Translations under genes and position numbers: made by a program | In this document: positions 22,108 to 31,066 of the stretch, piece after piece | Numbering within the stretch: position 1 is the first letter of the stretch | How the letters are laid out: each line of letters opens with the position of its first letter | Assembly: GCF_907163085.1 (NCBI RefSeq) | Contig: NZ_CAJQTX010000006.1 | Coordinates: 1 to 64,000 of the forward strand | From: Candidatus Accumulibacter sp. ACC003 | Lineage (GTDB): Bacteria > Pseudomonadota > Gammaproteobacteria > Burkholderiales > Rhodocyclaceae | Length of the DNA: 64,000 nucleotides | Direction: 5' to 3' | Notes under the pieces: generated by a model | Seen by the model: the letters and a program-made list of their open reading frames with translations, nothing else | Database searches by the model: none | Told to the model about the DNA's origin: nothing

Positions 22108-22197
22108 GTGGTTTGCTGCCTTTTTATCGAGGACGAGCGTCGTAAAAGCGCGGAACGCTCATCACTTTCATGATCAGAGGGCTTCTGTTGATGGTCA

Positions 22198-23202
22198 TCA
22201 GCGTTTGGCTTCGAGTGCTTCCAGCGCCGCGGTATGCGCCTCGTACGCCGAGACGATGCGCGCCACCAGCGGATGGCGGACGACGTCTTCCTTGAGGAAC
22301 TCGGTGAAGGCGATGCCGCGAACGTCCTTGAGGATCACGCGCGCCTCGATCAGGCCGCTCTTCTGGCCGCGTTGCAGGTCGATCTGCGTGACGTCGCCGG
22401 TGACCACCGCCTTGGCGCCGATGCCGATGCGCGTCAGGAACATCTTCATTTGTTCGGGCGTCGTGTTCTGCGCCTCGTCGAGGATGATGAACGCATGGTT
22501 CAGGGTACGGCCGCGCATGTACGCCAGCGGCGCGATCTCGATCGCGCCGCGTTCAAACAGCTTGCCGACGCGCTCGAAGCCCATCAGGTCGTAGAGCGCG
22601 TCGTACAGCGGCCGCAGATACGGATCGACCTTCTGCGCCAGGTCGCCAGGCAGAAAGCCCAGGCGTTCGCCGGCCTCGACCGCCGGCCGCGTCAGGACGA
22701 TGCGTTTCACCAGTTCGCGCTCGAAGGCGTCGACCGCCGAAGCGACCGCCAGATACGTCTTGCCGGTACCCGCCGGGCCCGTGCCGAAGGTGATGTCGTG
22801 TTCCTGGATATGCTTGAGGTATTCGATCTGGCGCGGCGTGCGGCCGTGCAGTTCGCTCTTGCGCGTCATCAGGGCCGGCGAGACGCCGGGGCCGGAAGAG
22901 ACGTGGCGTAGCGGCCGGTTGACAATCTCGATCAGCCCGAGCTGGATCTCGTCGACCGACAGCGCGTTCTTGGCCTGCGCGTAGAACTGCTGCAGCGCTT
23001 CCGACGCGCGCGTCGTCTGGGCGATTTCACCGCGTAGGGTGAAGCGCTCGCCGCGGCGGGCGATCGAGACGTCGAGTGCGGTTTCGATCTGGCGCAGATT
23101 CTCGTCGAGGGCGCCGCACAGATTGGCCAGATGCCGGTTATTGACCGGCGACAGCAACAACTCGATGGCGCGGCTCTTGGCCGCTGGCGCGGCGGCGCTC
23201 AT
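22198..23202 (-). CDS. ybeZ: PhoH-like ATPase (YbeZ)
   Basis: Cytoplasmic P-loop ATPase/helicase-like protein of 334 residues that partners YbeY in rRNA processing. Walker A is [13 protein letters not shown]. Other conserved parts are [50 protein letters not shown] (Walker B DEAQN) and [11 protein letters not shown]. The N-terminus carries a short nucleic-acid-binding-like region before the ATPase. The start ATG 23202 overlaps the miaB 3' end by 4 bp. Confidence 0.95.
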   Translation of the reverse strand: MSAAAPAAKSRAIELLLSPVNNRHLANLCGALDENLRQIETALDVSIARRGERFTLRGEIAQTTRASEALQQFYAQAKNALSVDEIQLGLIEIVNRPLRHVSSGPGVSPALMTRKSELHGRTPRQIEYLKHIQEHDITFGTGPAGTGKTYLAVASAVDAFERELVKRIVLTRPAVEAGERLGFLPGDLAQKVDPYLRPLYDALYDLMGFERVGKLFERGAIEIAPLAYMRGRTLNHAFIILDEAQNTTPEQMKMFLTRIGIGAKAVVTGDVTQIDLQRGQKSGLIEARVILKDVRGIAFTEFLKEDVVRHPLVARIVSAYEAHTAALEALEAKR

Positions 23203-24566
23203 GCGGCGTCGCCGACGAGTTCGCCGCGCAGCGAATGCGGCATTGCCGAGCTGATGCGGACCTCGACGAAGCGATTGAGCCAGGCCGCCGGGTCGCCCGC
23301 GGTGACGGCAAAATTGACCACCCGGTTGTTATCGGTGCGGCCGGCCAGTTCCTTGTCGTCCTTGCGCGAAACGCCTTCGACGAGCACCCGCTGGACGCTG
23401 CCGACCATCGCCGCCGAAACCGCTTGCGCCAGCTCGTCGATGCGCTTCTGCAGACGCTGCAGGCGTTCGAGCTTGACCGCTGGCGGCGTCTCGTCGGCGA
23501 GTTCGGCGGCCGGGGTGCCGGGCCGTGCGCTGTAGATGAACGAAAACGACGCGTCGAAGGCGAGGTCGTCGATCAGCTTCATGGTCTTCTCGAAATCGTC
23601 GGCGGTTTCGCCGGGAAAGCCGACGATGAAATCCGACGACAGCGACAGATCGGGACGCGCCACCCGCAGCTTGCGCACCAGACTCTTGTATTCGAGCGCC
23701 GTATAGCCGCGCTTCATCGCCGCCAGCACGCGGTCGGAACCCGACTGCACCGGTAGATGCAGGTGCGAAACCAGTTTCGGAACGCTGGCATAGACGTCGA
23801 TCAGGCGCTGTGTCACCTCGCGCGGATGCGAAGTCGTGTAGCGGATCCGTTCGATTCCCGGAATCTCGGCGATGTACTCGATCAACAACGCCAGATCGGC
23901 GCTTTCCTCGCCGGGCTGCGCCTGCCCCTTGCCGCTCATCGCGCCGCGGTAGGCATTGACGTTCTGGCCGAGCAGCGTGACCTCGGCGACGCCCTGCGCG
24001 GCCAGACCAGCGACCTCGGTCAACACGTCGTCGAAGGGTCGCGAGACTTCCTCGCCACGCGTATAGGGGACGATGCAGAACGAACAGAACTTGCTGCAGC
24101 CTTCCATGATCGAGACGAAAGCGGCCGCGCCATCGACGCTCGCCGGCGGCAGCTTGTCGAATTTCTCGATCTCGGGGAAGGAAATGTCGACCTGCGACTT
24201 GCCCAGGCGACGCCGGTCGGCGATCAGCTGCGGCAGGCGATGCAGCGTTTGCGGCCCGAAGACGACGTCCACATAAGGCGCGCGGGCGACGATCGCTGCG
24301 CCCTCCTGGCTCGCCACGCAACCGCCGACGCCGATGATCAGGTCGGGATTGGCGCGCTTCAGCAGGCGCACGCGACCGAGGTCGTGAAAGACGCGCTCCT
24401 GGGCCTTCTCGCGCACCGAGCAGGTGTTGAAGAGGATGATGTCGGCGTCGTCGGGGGTGTCGGTCTTGACGATTTCTTCCGATGCAGCGAGTACGTCGGC
24501 CATCTTGTCCGAGTCGTACTCGTTCATCTGGCACCCGAAGGTGCGGATGAACAGTTTTTTGGCCAT
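23199..24566 (-). CDS. miaB: tRNA-2-methylthio-N6-dimethylallyladenosine synthase
   Basis: Radical-SAM methylthiotransferase modifying A37 of tRNAs, 455 residues. The N-terminal UPF0004 domain holds three cluster cysteines ([28 protein letters not shown]). The radical-SAM motif is [20 protein letters not shown] domain ends the protein ([21 protein letters not shown]). Length and motifs are standard. It is first of the miaB-phoH-ybeY-corC-lnt series on the minus strand. Confidence 0.97.
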   Translation of the reverse strand: MAKKLFIRTFGCQMNEYDSDKMADVLAASEEIVKTDTPDDADIILFNTCSVREKAQERVFHDLGRVRLLKRANPDLIIGVGGCVASQEGAAIVARAPYVDVVFGPQTLHRLPQLIADRRRLGKSQVDISFPEIEKFDKLPPASVDGAAAFVSIMEGCSKFCSFCIVPYTRGEEVSRPFDDVLTEVAGLAAQGVAEVTLLGQNVNAYRGAMSGKGQAQPGEESADLALLIEYIAEIPGIERIRYTTSHPREVTQRLIDVYASVPKLVSHLHLPVQSGSDRVLAAMKRGYTALEYKSLVRKLRVARPDLSLSSDFIVGFPGETADDFEKTMKLIDDLAFDASFSFIYSARPGTPAAELADETPPAVKLERLQRLQKRIDELAQAVSAAMVGSVQRVLVEGVSRKDDKELAGRTDNNRVVNFAVTAGDPAAWLNRFVEVRISSAMPHSLRGELVGDAA

Positions 24567-24581
24567 GTTTTACTTGTTGGT

Positions 24582-24938
24582 TTAGCGTGCGCGCGGCGCC
24601 GAGGCTTCGCTCGACGTCAGCATCCAGACGCGATTGATCGCGCCCGACGCGTTGGGGAGATAAACGACTTCCACGGGGTTCTGGATTTGCATCGGCACCA
24701 CGATCAGGTTTTGCCGGCTGCGGATTTGCGCCGTTGGCGCCAGTGGCCAGCGCTGCTCGTCGATGACGACAAAGCCGTCGCCTGCGGGCGGCAGCATGAC
24801 ACCCTGCTTCGCTTCTGCCGGCAGCAGGCGGGCCATTGCCGCCGGCTCGTTCAAGAGCCACGGGTCAGGCGCTGGCGCCATTGCCGACTGGGCAATGCTG
24901 CTGAGAATCGTGTACAGGAGAGCGGCCGGGATGTCCAT
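24582..24938 (-). CDS. Conserved-looking small hypothetical protein
   Basis: I do not recognise the family. The 118-residue product begins with a hydrophobic stretch (IPAALLYTILSSIAQSAMA) that could be a signal peptide. It continues with DGFVVIDEQRWPLAPTAQIRSRQN and VYLPNASGAINRVWMLT, which look like a short beta-rich domain. It ends 15 bp before miaB on the same strand, so it may be the promoter-proximal gene of the miaB operon. The coding reading is supported by the spacing and by the absence of a better frame. Confidence 0.6.
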   Translation of the reverse strand: MDIPAALLYTILSSIAQSAMAPAPDPWLLNEPAAMARLLPAEAKQGVMLPPAGDGFVVIDEQRWPLAPTAQIRSRQNLIVVPMQIQNPVEVVYLPNASGAINRVWMLTSSEASAPRAR

Positions 24939-25167
24939 CGGCGCATTATAGACACGCCAACGCGCCGCTGTCAGCTCAACTTGCGGCCAGCGGCCGCGTC
25001 GTCAAGCCGGCGGGCAGCCCGGCGCACCGGACAAATATCAGTGTGGCGTATGTCGGGAAGCGCGCCGTCGCTGCCTGGCTGGCCAGTCGCGGCGACGGTC
25101 TGTTGCCTACGGTGGCGCAAGCGGACGTTGTGGAGAAGCGTACAAGCGTCGTAGAATGGCGGCCTTT

Positions 25168-25241
25168 GCGGGCGTCGTATAATGGTAATACCCTAGCTTC
25201 CCAAGCTAGAGCCGAGGGTTCGATTCCCTTCGCCCGCTCCA
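25168..25241 (+). tRNA. tRNA-Gly (anticodon CCC)
   Basis: A 74-nt cloverleaf with encoded CCA. The acceptor stem GCGGGCG (25168-25174) pairs with CGCCCGC (25231-25237). The anticodon stem CTAGC/GCTAG encloses the loop TTCCCAA, giving anticodon CCC. The T loop reads GGTTCGATTCC. It decodes GGG. It marks the boundary between the core gene block and the degraded accessory zone, a common position for integration. Confidence 0.96.
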
Positions 25242-25594
25242 CCTTCCGCTTGTTCCGCTGATGTCATTGAAGCTCGCGTTGCCGTTCGCGAGATGCCGGG
25301 CAAGGCGGCGGCAAGGTGGTTCACAGGCTGGGGAACCCCGGTCTCTATCGCCTCCCCAGCGGCACCTACACTATTCGCATGGCACTTCCCGCACGTCTGC
25401 GGCCGGTTGTCGGCCAGTGTGGTGTTGCACGCTACGAGGCCACTGAGCGCAAGCGTTCGGCGTTGGTTTTGGCGTAGCTGACGCCCTGTCCTGTCAAGAA
25501 TCCAGTAACAAGTCGGTGCGGGCTTCATGGCGAGCAAGCGCCAGCGATTTCCTCGCGATCTGCCTGGCCCGCGGGTCAATCAGAGGATGGAGCT
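25242..25594. other. Non-coding stretch downstream of tRNA-Gly
   Basis: About 350 bp without a supportable gene. A minus-strand frame here contains a CGKCH motif but runs through the tRNA gene and shows no other conserved feature. The segment up to the first dispersed repeat may be decayed mobile DNA inserted beside the tRNA, but I see no integrase or direct repeat of the tRNA 3' end. Confidence 0.5.
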
Positions 25595-25630
25595 GGATTG
25601 CCGCGTCGGCTTTGCCTCCTCGCAATGACG
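25595..25630 (-). repeat. Dispersed repeat, inverted copy 1
   Basis: Reads GGATTGCCGCGTCGGCTTTG then CCTCCTCGCAATGACG on the plus strand. Its reverse complement matches the segment at 25851-25886 at about 32 of 36 positions. The core (TCATTGCGAGGAG ... GCAATCC) is of the short interspersed palindromic type seen in many proteobacteria. Non-coding. Confidence 0.8.
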
Positions 25631-25850
25631 GTGTGGGCGCGCGCCGCGTGTCGGCCGTGGCGCCCGGCAACGCCCGCCGAGTGGGACGCTTGGACGCTTT
25701 CCCTTGAAGGGTGGCCGCAAGCTTTGGCGGAGGCCAGTTTCAGCGACCACAAGCTTTCGGTATGGCCTTGCTTTCAGGATTGCTGAAGGTCTCCTCAAGA
25801 ATGCAGCACGACACCAGCGCCAAATTTCATCGCGATGCGCCTGGCGCGCA

Positions 25851-25886
25851 CGTCATGGCGAGGAGGTGCAGCCGACGTGGCAATCC
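25851..25886 (+). repeat. Dispersed repeat, copy 2
   Basis: Reads CGTCATGGCGAGGAGGTGCA followed by GCCGACGTGGCAATCC, inverted relative to the copy at 25595. It lies 22 bp from the point where homology of the broken PIN toxin gene ends. A weaker third copy (GTCATGGCGAGCGCAGCGAA) begins at 53887. Confidence 0.8.
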
Positions 25887-25907
25887 AGTGATCTTTCTCC
25901 TGGCGTT

Positions 25908-26229
25908 GGCGATGTAGCCGTCACGGGTTGGGAATCGTCGCCCGCCGGCCTTGGCCTTCACGGCCAGTTCGCCATAGCGCCGTCCCGCGGCGATGTCGAA
26001 TGGCAGCAGCCGATCCCTGAATAGTCCCTTCGGACCGTCAAGGGCTGCTGTCAACGCGTACGTGCGCTTGCCGGCTGTGAGCGCCGCGATGCCAAACAGG
26101 AACTCTGCCAGCGCCACGCTGGACAGCTACAGCCTTTCAGCGACTTGATGATTCAGCCAGGCTGGCATGGCCGGATGCGGCTCTGGCGGCATCGGATCGG
26201 AACCGACCTGGGTATCGAGAACGATCGTT
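25908..26229 (-). pseudogene. VapC-type PIN toxin remnant
   Basis: Reading leftwards from 26229, the frame gives TIVLDTQVGSDPMPPEPHP, then MPAWLNHQVAERL, an in-frame TAG stop at 26127-26129, and then LSSVALAEFLFGIAALTAGKR ending ...RRFPTRDGYIA. This matches the VapC/FitB PIN family (LDTNV start, AELxFGIAxLPxGKR middle, TxDxxIAAIA late). The catalytic Asp of LDT is kept, the following Asn is Gln, and the C-terminal third is missing at a dispersed repeat. Just upstream a short frame ending DQQGDRMPAAAL may be the antitoxin tail. Non-functional by the stop and truncation. Confidence 0.8.
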
Positions 26230-26558
26230 CAAAGCGCAGCGGCCGGCATCCTGTCGCCCTGCTGGTCGAAGACCGCGAAATTCTCGTTCGTGAGGGCGAT
26301 CTCGCGGCCCAATGTCGTTCGTGCGGCATCACGTTCCTGCGTTGCGCGATCAGTTCACGTTGGCTAGTATCCACTGGGCTGGCCTTATGATTCTGTTCTT
26401 GAGAAAGCCGGCGTGCCGGCAACGGCCACCGGTGTCCGCCGCTGTCGCCCAGCACAGCGAAAAAACCAGCCCGGCAAGCCGTGCCCTGCAAGTGGCTCCT
26501 GTCGCCGCTATACCACGGTCGTTTTTATCAAACTGGCGAGAGCCAAAAGGAGAGTGCG
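26230..26558. other. Intergenic, possible antitoxin relic
   Basis: About 330 bp. The minus strand next to the VapC remnant holds a frame (RTTLGREIALTNENFAVFD) ending just before the toxin start, as an antitoxin would, but it has an upstream stop and no recognised start. The plus strand end carries the ribosome site (AAAAGGAGAG) of the lipoprotein gene at 26559. No other gene is supported. Confidence 0.4.
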
Positions 26559-27239
26559 ATGCAGTCAACAGTGAGAAGGGCGTCGCTGCTTGCGGCCGCC
26601 GTGATGGGCCTGGCTGGCTGCGCAAGCCTGCAGTCAGGTCCAAAGGAAATGACGTTTTTTGTGACCAGCGTTGGCTCCGGCAAAGGTGGCGATCTGGGTG
26701 GCCTCGAGGGCGCCGACCAGCACTGTCAAGCGCTGGCACGGGCGGCGGGTGCCGGTGATCGTACCTGGCACGCCTACCTGAGCACCCAGGCAGCAAAGCT
26801 GGCCGACAGCAACTTTGTTAATGCGCGCGACCGGATCGGCGCAGGCCCCTGGCAGAACGCCAGGGGCGAAGTGATCGCGTGGAGCGTCGACGACCTGCAT
26901 TCGGCCAACAGCGAGTTGAGCAAGCAGACGGCGCTCGACGAAAAGGGTGAGCCGGTCAATAGCCGCACCGAGAAACCCAACAAGCACGACATCCTGACCG
27001 GTTCGCGACCCGACGGAACGGCTTTTCCGGGCGCCTCGTTTGCCGACATGACTTGCGGCAACTGGACGAAGAGCACGCCCGATGGTGCCGCGATGACCGG
27101 CCATTTTGATCGCGCCGGTCCGCTCGACGCGGCCTGGGCTGTCTCGTGGAATTCGGCGCACCCAACGCTTGGCTGCAGCCAGGAAAAAGTGCGTCCGACG
27201 GGTGGCGACGGACTGTTCTATTGCTTTGCTGAGAAATAA
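26559..27239 (+). CDS. Lectin-like lipoprotein
   Basis: A 226-residue putative lipoprotein: signal MQSTVRRASLLAAAVMGLAGC with lipobox LAGC, then a domain beginning MTFFVTSVGSGKGGDLGGLEGADQHC (two halves). The repeated motifs GADQHCQALA, TWHAYLSTQ, ARDRIGAGPWQNA, NKHDILTGSRPDGT, CGNWTKS and LFYCFAEK resemble secreted proteins often annotated as lectin-like (DUF1554/C-type-lectin-like). Cys residues are paired. Ligand and role are unknown. ATG 26559 has AAGGAG upstream. It stands alone in a degraded region. Confidence 0.78.
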   Translation: MQSTVRRASLLAAAVMGLAGCASLQSGPKEMTFFVTSVGSGKGGDLGGLEGADQHCQALARAAGAGDRTWHAYLSTQAAKLADSNFVNARDRIGAGPWQNARGEVIAWSVDDLHSANSELSKQTALDEKGEPVNSRTEKPNKHDILTGSRPDGTAFPGASFADMTCGNWTKSTPDGAAMTGHFDRAGPLDAAWAVSWNSAHPTLGCSQEKVRPTGGDGLFYCFAEK

Positions 27240-27664
27240 GCCCTTGGCTTGCTCGCCCGGGAGCTGAACAACTCATCGCCGACGCGGCAATTGTCGGGTG
27301 CTGAAGCTCTATCGACTGTGGCTTGCGGTGCGAGGCCCAGCAGAGAGCCAATCCTCTGCTGCCGCTGTTTGACGCCGCTTCGCCTCGTCTGTGTGCTGGA
27401 ATTCTGAGCTGTTACCCGCCGCTGACCAGCGTTCTCTGTCGCCGCTTACCCACCCCCTTTTGCCGATCCGGCCTGGCGCGCTGAATTCGGCGAAATCGAT
27501 CCCAAACGCGCGCGCTTCCCGACAAGACCTTGCGGCGCGCTTCCCGCCCGATGCACTCCTCGCTCAGCGGCGCAGGACCTTCGTGCCGCAGCGTCCTGTT
27601 GCCTCTTGCGCACCGGCTTCGCTGGCACGACTGCACGCCGACGAACTGCACGCGCGAGTTCCTT
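27240..27664. other. Intergenic, no supportable gene
   Basis: About 425 bp between the lipoprotein gene and the 21-bp repeat array. Several short open frames exist on both strands but none has a ribosome site, conserved motif or consistent codon pattern. It may be part of the same decayed locus as the repeat array. Confidence 0.5.
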
Positions 27665-28118
27665 TGCTCGATGGGCAAGGCTTTCCGCCCTTCCGGCAAG
27701 GCTTTTCGCCCTTCGCGCCAGGCTTTTGTACGCGGGCATCAGCGACACGACCGCAGCGGCGAAGCTTTTTGCTCGACCGCCGCAGCGGCGAAGTGTCCCG
27801 GCAAGGCTTTGAACGTCGCGCGCGAGAAAAAAAGCCTCGCCCGCAAGCCTTTTTGCTCGACGCGCACAGCAGCGCGGCTTGCGCGGTGAAGCTTTGATCC
27901 TTGCGCGTGCAGCTCAAGACCTCGCGCGCAAGGTCGAGAAGCTCGCGTTTGATGTTCTCCATCATCGGCATCGAGCCTCGAAGCTTTGCGCGCCAGGTTT
28001 CGCGGTTTGCACACCAGGGCTTTCATGCTGGCGGCCAAGGATCGCAAGCTTGCCGTCGAAGGTCGGAGCCTTGCGCCCGCAGCTCGGAAGCTTGTGTGCC
28101 GAGCGCCGAGGCTTGCGC
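27665..28118. repeat. Degenerate 21-bp repeat array (heptad-like)
   Basis: A recurring 21-nt period, best seen at 27972-28118 as seven consecutive units, for example AAGGATCGCAAGCTTGCCGT(C) and GAAGGTCGGAGCCTTGCGCC(C). A second run sits near 27665-27727 with CAAGGCTTTCCGCC-like units. In plus frames it reads as heptads: GKAFRPS GKAFRPS RQAFVRG; RAAQDLA RKVEKLA; AAKDRKL AVEGRSL APAARKL VCRAPRL. In minus frames: KSLARRA KSLAGRA ESLAHRA. Stops break any single long frame. It is either a decayed coiled-coil gene or a coding-like minisatellite; I cannot decide the strand. Confidence 0.7.
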
Positions 28119-28704
28119 AGCGCTCAGGAAGTGGTGACCGGGCACTGCTTCGCCTTGCGGCTGCTGCGACCAGCCATCGCTGCCGTCAAGGCCGCGAGCC
28201 CGGCGCTCCTGCCGAAGTCCCTGGCCAGCGAATAAGCCGCGAGCGCGGCGAAAAGGCGGGCCACTGACCAGCGATGGCCGGCGGCGACGGCCGCACTTTT
28301 GCGCATCACGCCGGACGAGCATCCTGAAAGCGCGTTCTTGCGTGCGCCGTTCGGCCGAAGTGGCCGCCTGACAGTCGGTGGCGATTGCGTGCCGAGATCG
28401 GCTTCGTTGTACCATCACGGAATTGCAGCTTTCGGCCAGAAGCAGCCGCAAAGCCAGTGTGCCTCAAGCTGCCGTTCATTCCCATCGCTTCAAGCCAAGC
28501 TATTTTTTCAAGACGCATCGAAAGAAAAGGCGATTTGATTAGCAATGAACGTCAGCCAGGCCCCTTGGTGAGGTTAATCGCTAATCAAGGCCATGCCGTT
28601 CGCGAAAACACCTGCGTGCGAATCCGCCTGGACTATTGCAACAATATTCGGAGCCGATTCGTCCAATAACTTTCAGGTTCTGGAAGCACAGAAAGGAGAG
28701 CGCG
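28119..28704. other. Intergenic, no supportable gene
   Basis: About 585 bp after the repeat array. Its GC content drops toward 28,500-28,680. Short frames on both strands lack motifs. The 3' end carries GAAAGGAGAG, the ribosome site of the cupin gene at 28705, very similar to the leader of the 26559 gene. Confidence 0.5.
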
Positions 28705-29049
28705 ATGAGCAACGTACAGGTGGCACCTGAGACGAAGGGCGTCACGGTGACGTTACTTGCCACGGTTGATCTTGGTCCTGAAATAGAAGGCATGGCAGGC
28801 CGCCAACTTCGAATGCGAAAGGTAACCATCGAGGCTGGAGGCGTGTTCGGGCCGATTCACGACCATAAAGACAGACCAGGCACCGTTTTCATACTGCAAG
28901 GAACCATCACTGACCATCGAAATGGCGTCGCTACGGACTATGGTCCGGGAGTGGGCTGGCCCGAGGATAGGAACACCACACACTGGCTTGAGAATAGAGG
29001 AACGATTCCGGCAGTGGAGATCTCGGTCGATATAGTCAGGCAAGAGTAA
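28705..29049 (+). CDS. Cupin-domain protein
   Basis: A 114-residue single-domain cupin. Metal-site motifs are GGVFGPIHDHKDRPGTVFILQG (split: GPIHDH, with the Glu/His positions following in FILQG) and a second block THWLENRGTIPAVEISVDI. The N-terminus carries LLATVDLGPEIEGM. Cupins of this size are enzymes or sensors of many kinds, so no substrate is given. ATG 28705 has an excellent AAGGAGAG site. The gene stands alone, and an ISAs1 element is inserted 62 bp downstream. Confidence 0.82.
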   Translation: MSNVQVAPETKGVTVTLLATVDLGPEIEGMAGRQLRMRKVTIEAGGVFGPIHDHKDRPGTVFILQGTITDHRNGVATDYGPGVGWPEDRNTTHWLENRGTIPAVEISVDIVRQE

Positions 29050-29111
29050 GCCCAAGCCCGACATCTAACACTGTCCGGACTACGAGGTGGCTCAACAGAT
29101 CGGCCTTCGGT

Positions 29112-30397
29112 CCAGGGCCTCCGCACTCCGCTGTCATAGCGGTGTGAGGCCCAGCATCGTCATCCGGACATCGTCATCCCAAGCAGCTCCTTTGCGCTTC
29201 AAGCGTAAGCTGGCTTTAGTCTTGTCGGTCGTATCCAGACGAATCAGGTTGAGAACGATTTTCTTCAAGAGGGAGAGGTTCTGTGGGGCGTTGTCCTTGC
29301 GTACAGTGCTGGCATCTTCACGAAAGCTGACGTCGAGCACCCAGTGAAGGCGGTTTTCTACGCCCCAATGGCCTCGCACCGCGGCCGCCAGCTCTTCGGC
29401 GGTCAAGGCACGAGAACTGATGTAGTAGCGTCGCTCGAAGTTCGATTCCTTGTCGCCAACCTTGCGCAGGGAGTCGACCAGGCCGATCGTCTGGCACTTC
29501 GGCCAATCGGCCAGATCAACGAGTCCTTGCGCAGGCAAGACCGAGGCGATCTGTCCGACGATTCGACCATGGGACTTGCGGGCCTGACGGTGGCGATCAA
29601 CGGCCTCGGATTGATACTGGTCGATGAACTCGGTCTCGATGGCTTCCAGCAACGTCGGCTGGTTGCCTTTGACCGCCAGCAGGTAGTCACCGCCTTGATC
29701 CGTGATCTGCCGAGCAATAGTTTTCTGGCAGCCCATGGCGTCGATGGTGACCAGCAACCCATTGATATACAGTGCCTTGAGGAGTTCCGGGATGGCGGTG
29801 ATCTCATTACTCTTGCTGGCGACCTTTTCCTGGCCGAGGACAATACCCAATTCCGTAGCGAAGGCGCTGACCATGTGAATCGCGGTTTCGCCACCACTGC
29901 CGGAACCTCGCACCGTCTTGCCATCGAACGCGACGCTGCCTCGCAAGGCGCCGACCACCCCGGCCACCCAGCGGCGAAACGCGACCTCAAATTGCTTCGG
30001 GTCAAGCGCTCGGAACACCCGCAGAAACGTCTCCGTGGAGGGAACCCCGTTCTTGAGCACCAGGAATTCACGCAGCCATTTTTCTTTCCGGCGCCCCCAG
30101 TAGGCGATGTCTTCGATGGTGTCACAATCCGAGAGTACCCCTGCCATGGCAATCACCAAAATCTCCTGGAAGTCATGCAGCGTCCCGTTGCTGGGTCTGC
30201 GCGGGTCGTCCACTTCCCTCAAGCAGCACATCAGGCTCACTCCCGTCGTCACAGTCATTTCGTTCGTCCAAAAGACGAGAGTAGACCTGATTTCAACAGG
30301 GTTTACAAGTGGTTGTCATAAGCCCATGAATGTTAACGATTTTCCGCTGATCGAGTATGACAACAAGCACTATGCTATCCGAGTGCGGAGGCCCTGG
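29112..30397 (-). mobile_element. ISAs1-family insertion sequence, complete
   Basis: A 1,286-bp element with perfect 17-bp terminal inverted repeats (CCAGGGCCTCCGCACTC at 29112-29128 and GAGTGCGGAGGCCCTGG at 30381-30397). It is flanked by an 8-bp target duplication CCTTCGGT (29104-29111 and 30398-30405). It carries one intact transposase gene. The intact ends and exact duplication mean recent insertion. Joining the flanks restores a palindromic sequence downstream of the cupin gene. Confidence 0.95.
29134..30258 (-). CDS. ISAs1-family transposase
   Basis: A DDE transposase of 374 residues, full length for the family (formerly H-repeat-associated proteins). Motifs: DPRRPSNGTLHDFQEILVIAMAGVL, the first Asp in VAFDGKTVRGS, the second in VTIDAMGCQKTIA, and the Glu in VRGHWGVENRLHWVLDVSF. 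The frame is uninterrupted, so it should be active. The start ATG 30258 lies inside the right end of the IS. A diverged fragment of a related gene lies at 33,333. Confidence 0.95.
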   Translation of the reverse strand: MTVTTGVSLMCCLREVDDPRRPSNGTLHDFQEILVIAMAGVLSDCDTIEDIAYWGRRKEKWLREFLVLKNGVPSTETFLRVFRALDPKQFEVAFRRWVAGVVGALRGSVAFDGKTVRGSGSGGETAIHMVSAFATELGIVLGQEKVASKSNEITAIPELLKALYINGLLVTIDAMGCQKTIARQITDQGGDYLLAVKGNQPTLLEAIETEFIDQYQSEAVDRHRQARKSHGRIVGQIASVLPAQGLVDLADWPKCQTIGLVDSLRKVGDKESNFERRYYISSRALTAEELAAAVRGHWGVENRLHWVLDVSFREDASTVRKDNAPQNLSLLKKIVLNLIRLDTTDKTKASLRLKRKGAAWDDDVRMTMLGLTPL

Positions 30398-30405
30398 CCT
30401 TCGGT

Positions 30406-30751
30406 CCGCTTCGCCTCCTCCGCGCGCCGATCAGCCGCAACGTTCGAATGTCCGTTTGGAATCGTTAGCGGACGAGATATGGAGCTGTGTCGTTTCGTGT
30501 GGAACGGCGCTGGTTTTGGCGGTTTGAAGGGGCGGCGATGTCAAGGGTGGACGCTGTTCGGGCGCAGGCGCACCCTGACAGCGTCAGCGAAAATACGCTC
30601 ATGGTCCGGCGCCAGTTCCGCGACGCGGCTATGGCATTGCCCGCGCCGATGTTGTCGTTGGCTTACCTCAAGATAATAATTGGCAGACCACAATCTTCTG
30701 AGAGAGAGTCGAATTCGAAAGCGTAGAGTCTGCGTTTTAATCGTTGCCATA
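30406..30751. other. Intergenic, unresolved
   Basis: About 345 bp between the ISAs1 target duplication and the second PIN remnant. It starts with the right half of a palindrome (GCGCGCCGATC) interrupted by the IS, then CGTTAGC at about 30465. Short open frames have no recognised motif. Confidence 0.4.
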
Positions 30752-31066
30752 AGCACCCTGGCGGCTCGCCCAGGCGACCCCATTCTCGGGGTGGCTCATC
30801 GGCAAATTGTTCTTGCTTGATGGGAATCCGCAACCAGTACGAATTTTTGGTGTCAGAGTCGGTGTTGCGTGAGTTTGGCGATGGTAACCCGGAAGCAAAA
30901 AAATGGCTGGCTATGGTGAATGATGTGTCCCGGCCATTAATCACCGGGCAGGCACTTAATATTGCGGAGTAGTTGGTGGGGCATGCAATTGTCGGCGCAC
31001 TGCAAACCGGGAGATACAAAGAAACAATGCTGAGCACTTGGAACGACAGGTGGCGATCAGCCGACA
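30752..31066 (+). pseudogene. PIN-domain toxin remnant (second)
   Basis: Pieces in different plus-strand frames line up with a VapC-like PIN protein. First LAARPGDPILGVAHRQIVLA followed by a stop where WWE is expected. Then, after a frame change, NQYEFLVSESVLREFGDGNP and EAKKWLAMVNDVSRP (frame 30820-30972, ending TAG), then LVGHAIVGA and finally LSTWNDRW, resembling the conserved LLTWNCRH. At least two stops and two frame changes make it non-functional. It is unrelated in sequence to the PIN remnant at 25,908. Confidence 0.65.

Noticed and set aside
25193-25579. Minus-strand frame with a CGKCH heme-binding-like motif
   Set aside because: The frame runs through the tRNA-Gly gene, shows no other cytochrome feature and has no ribosome site. 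A single CxxCH can occur by chance.
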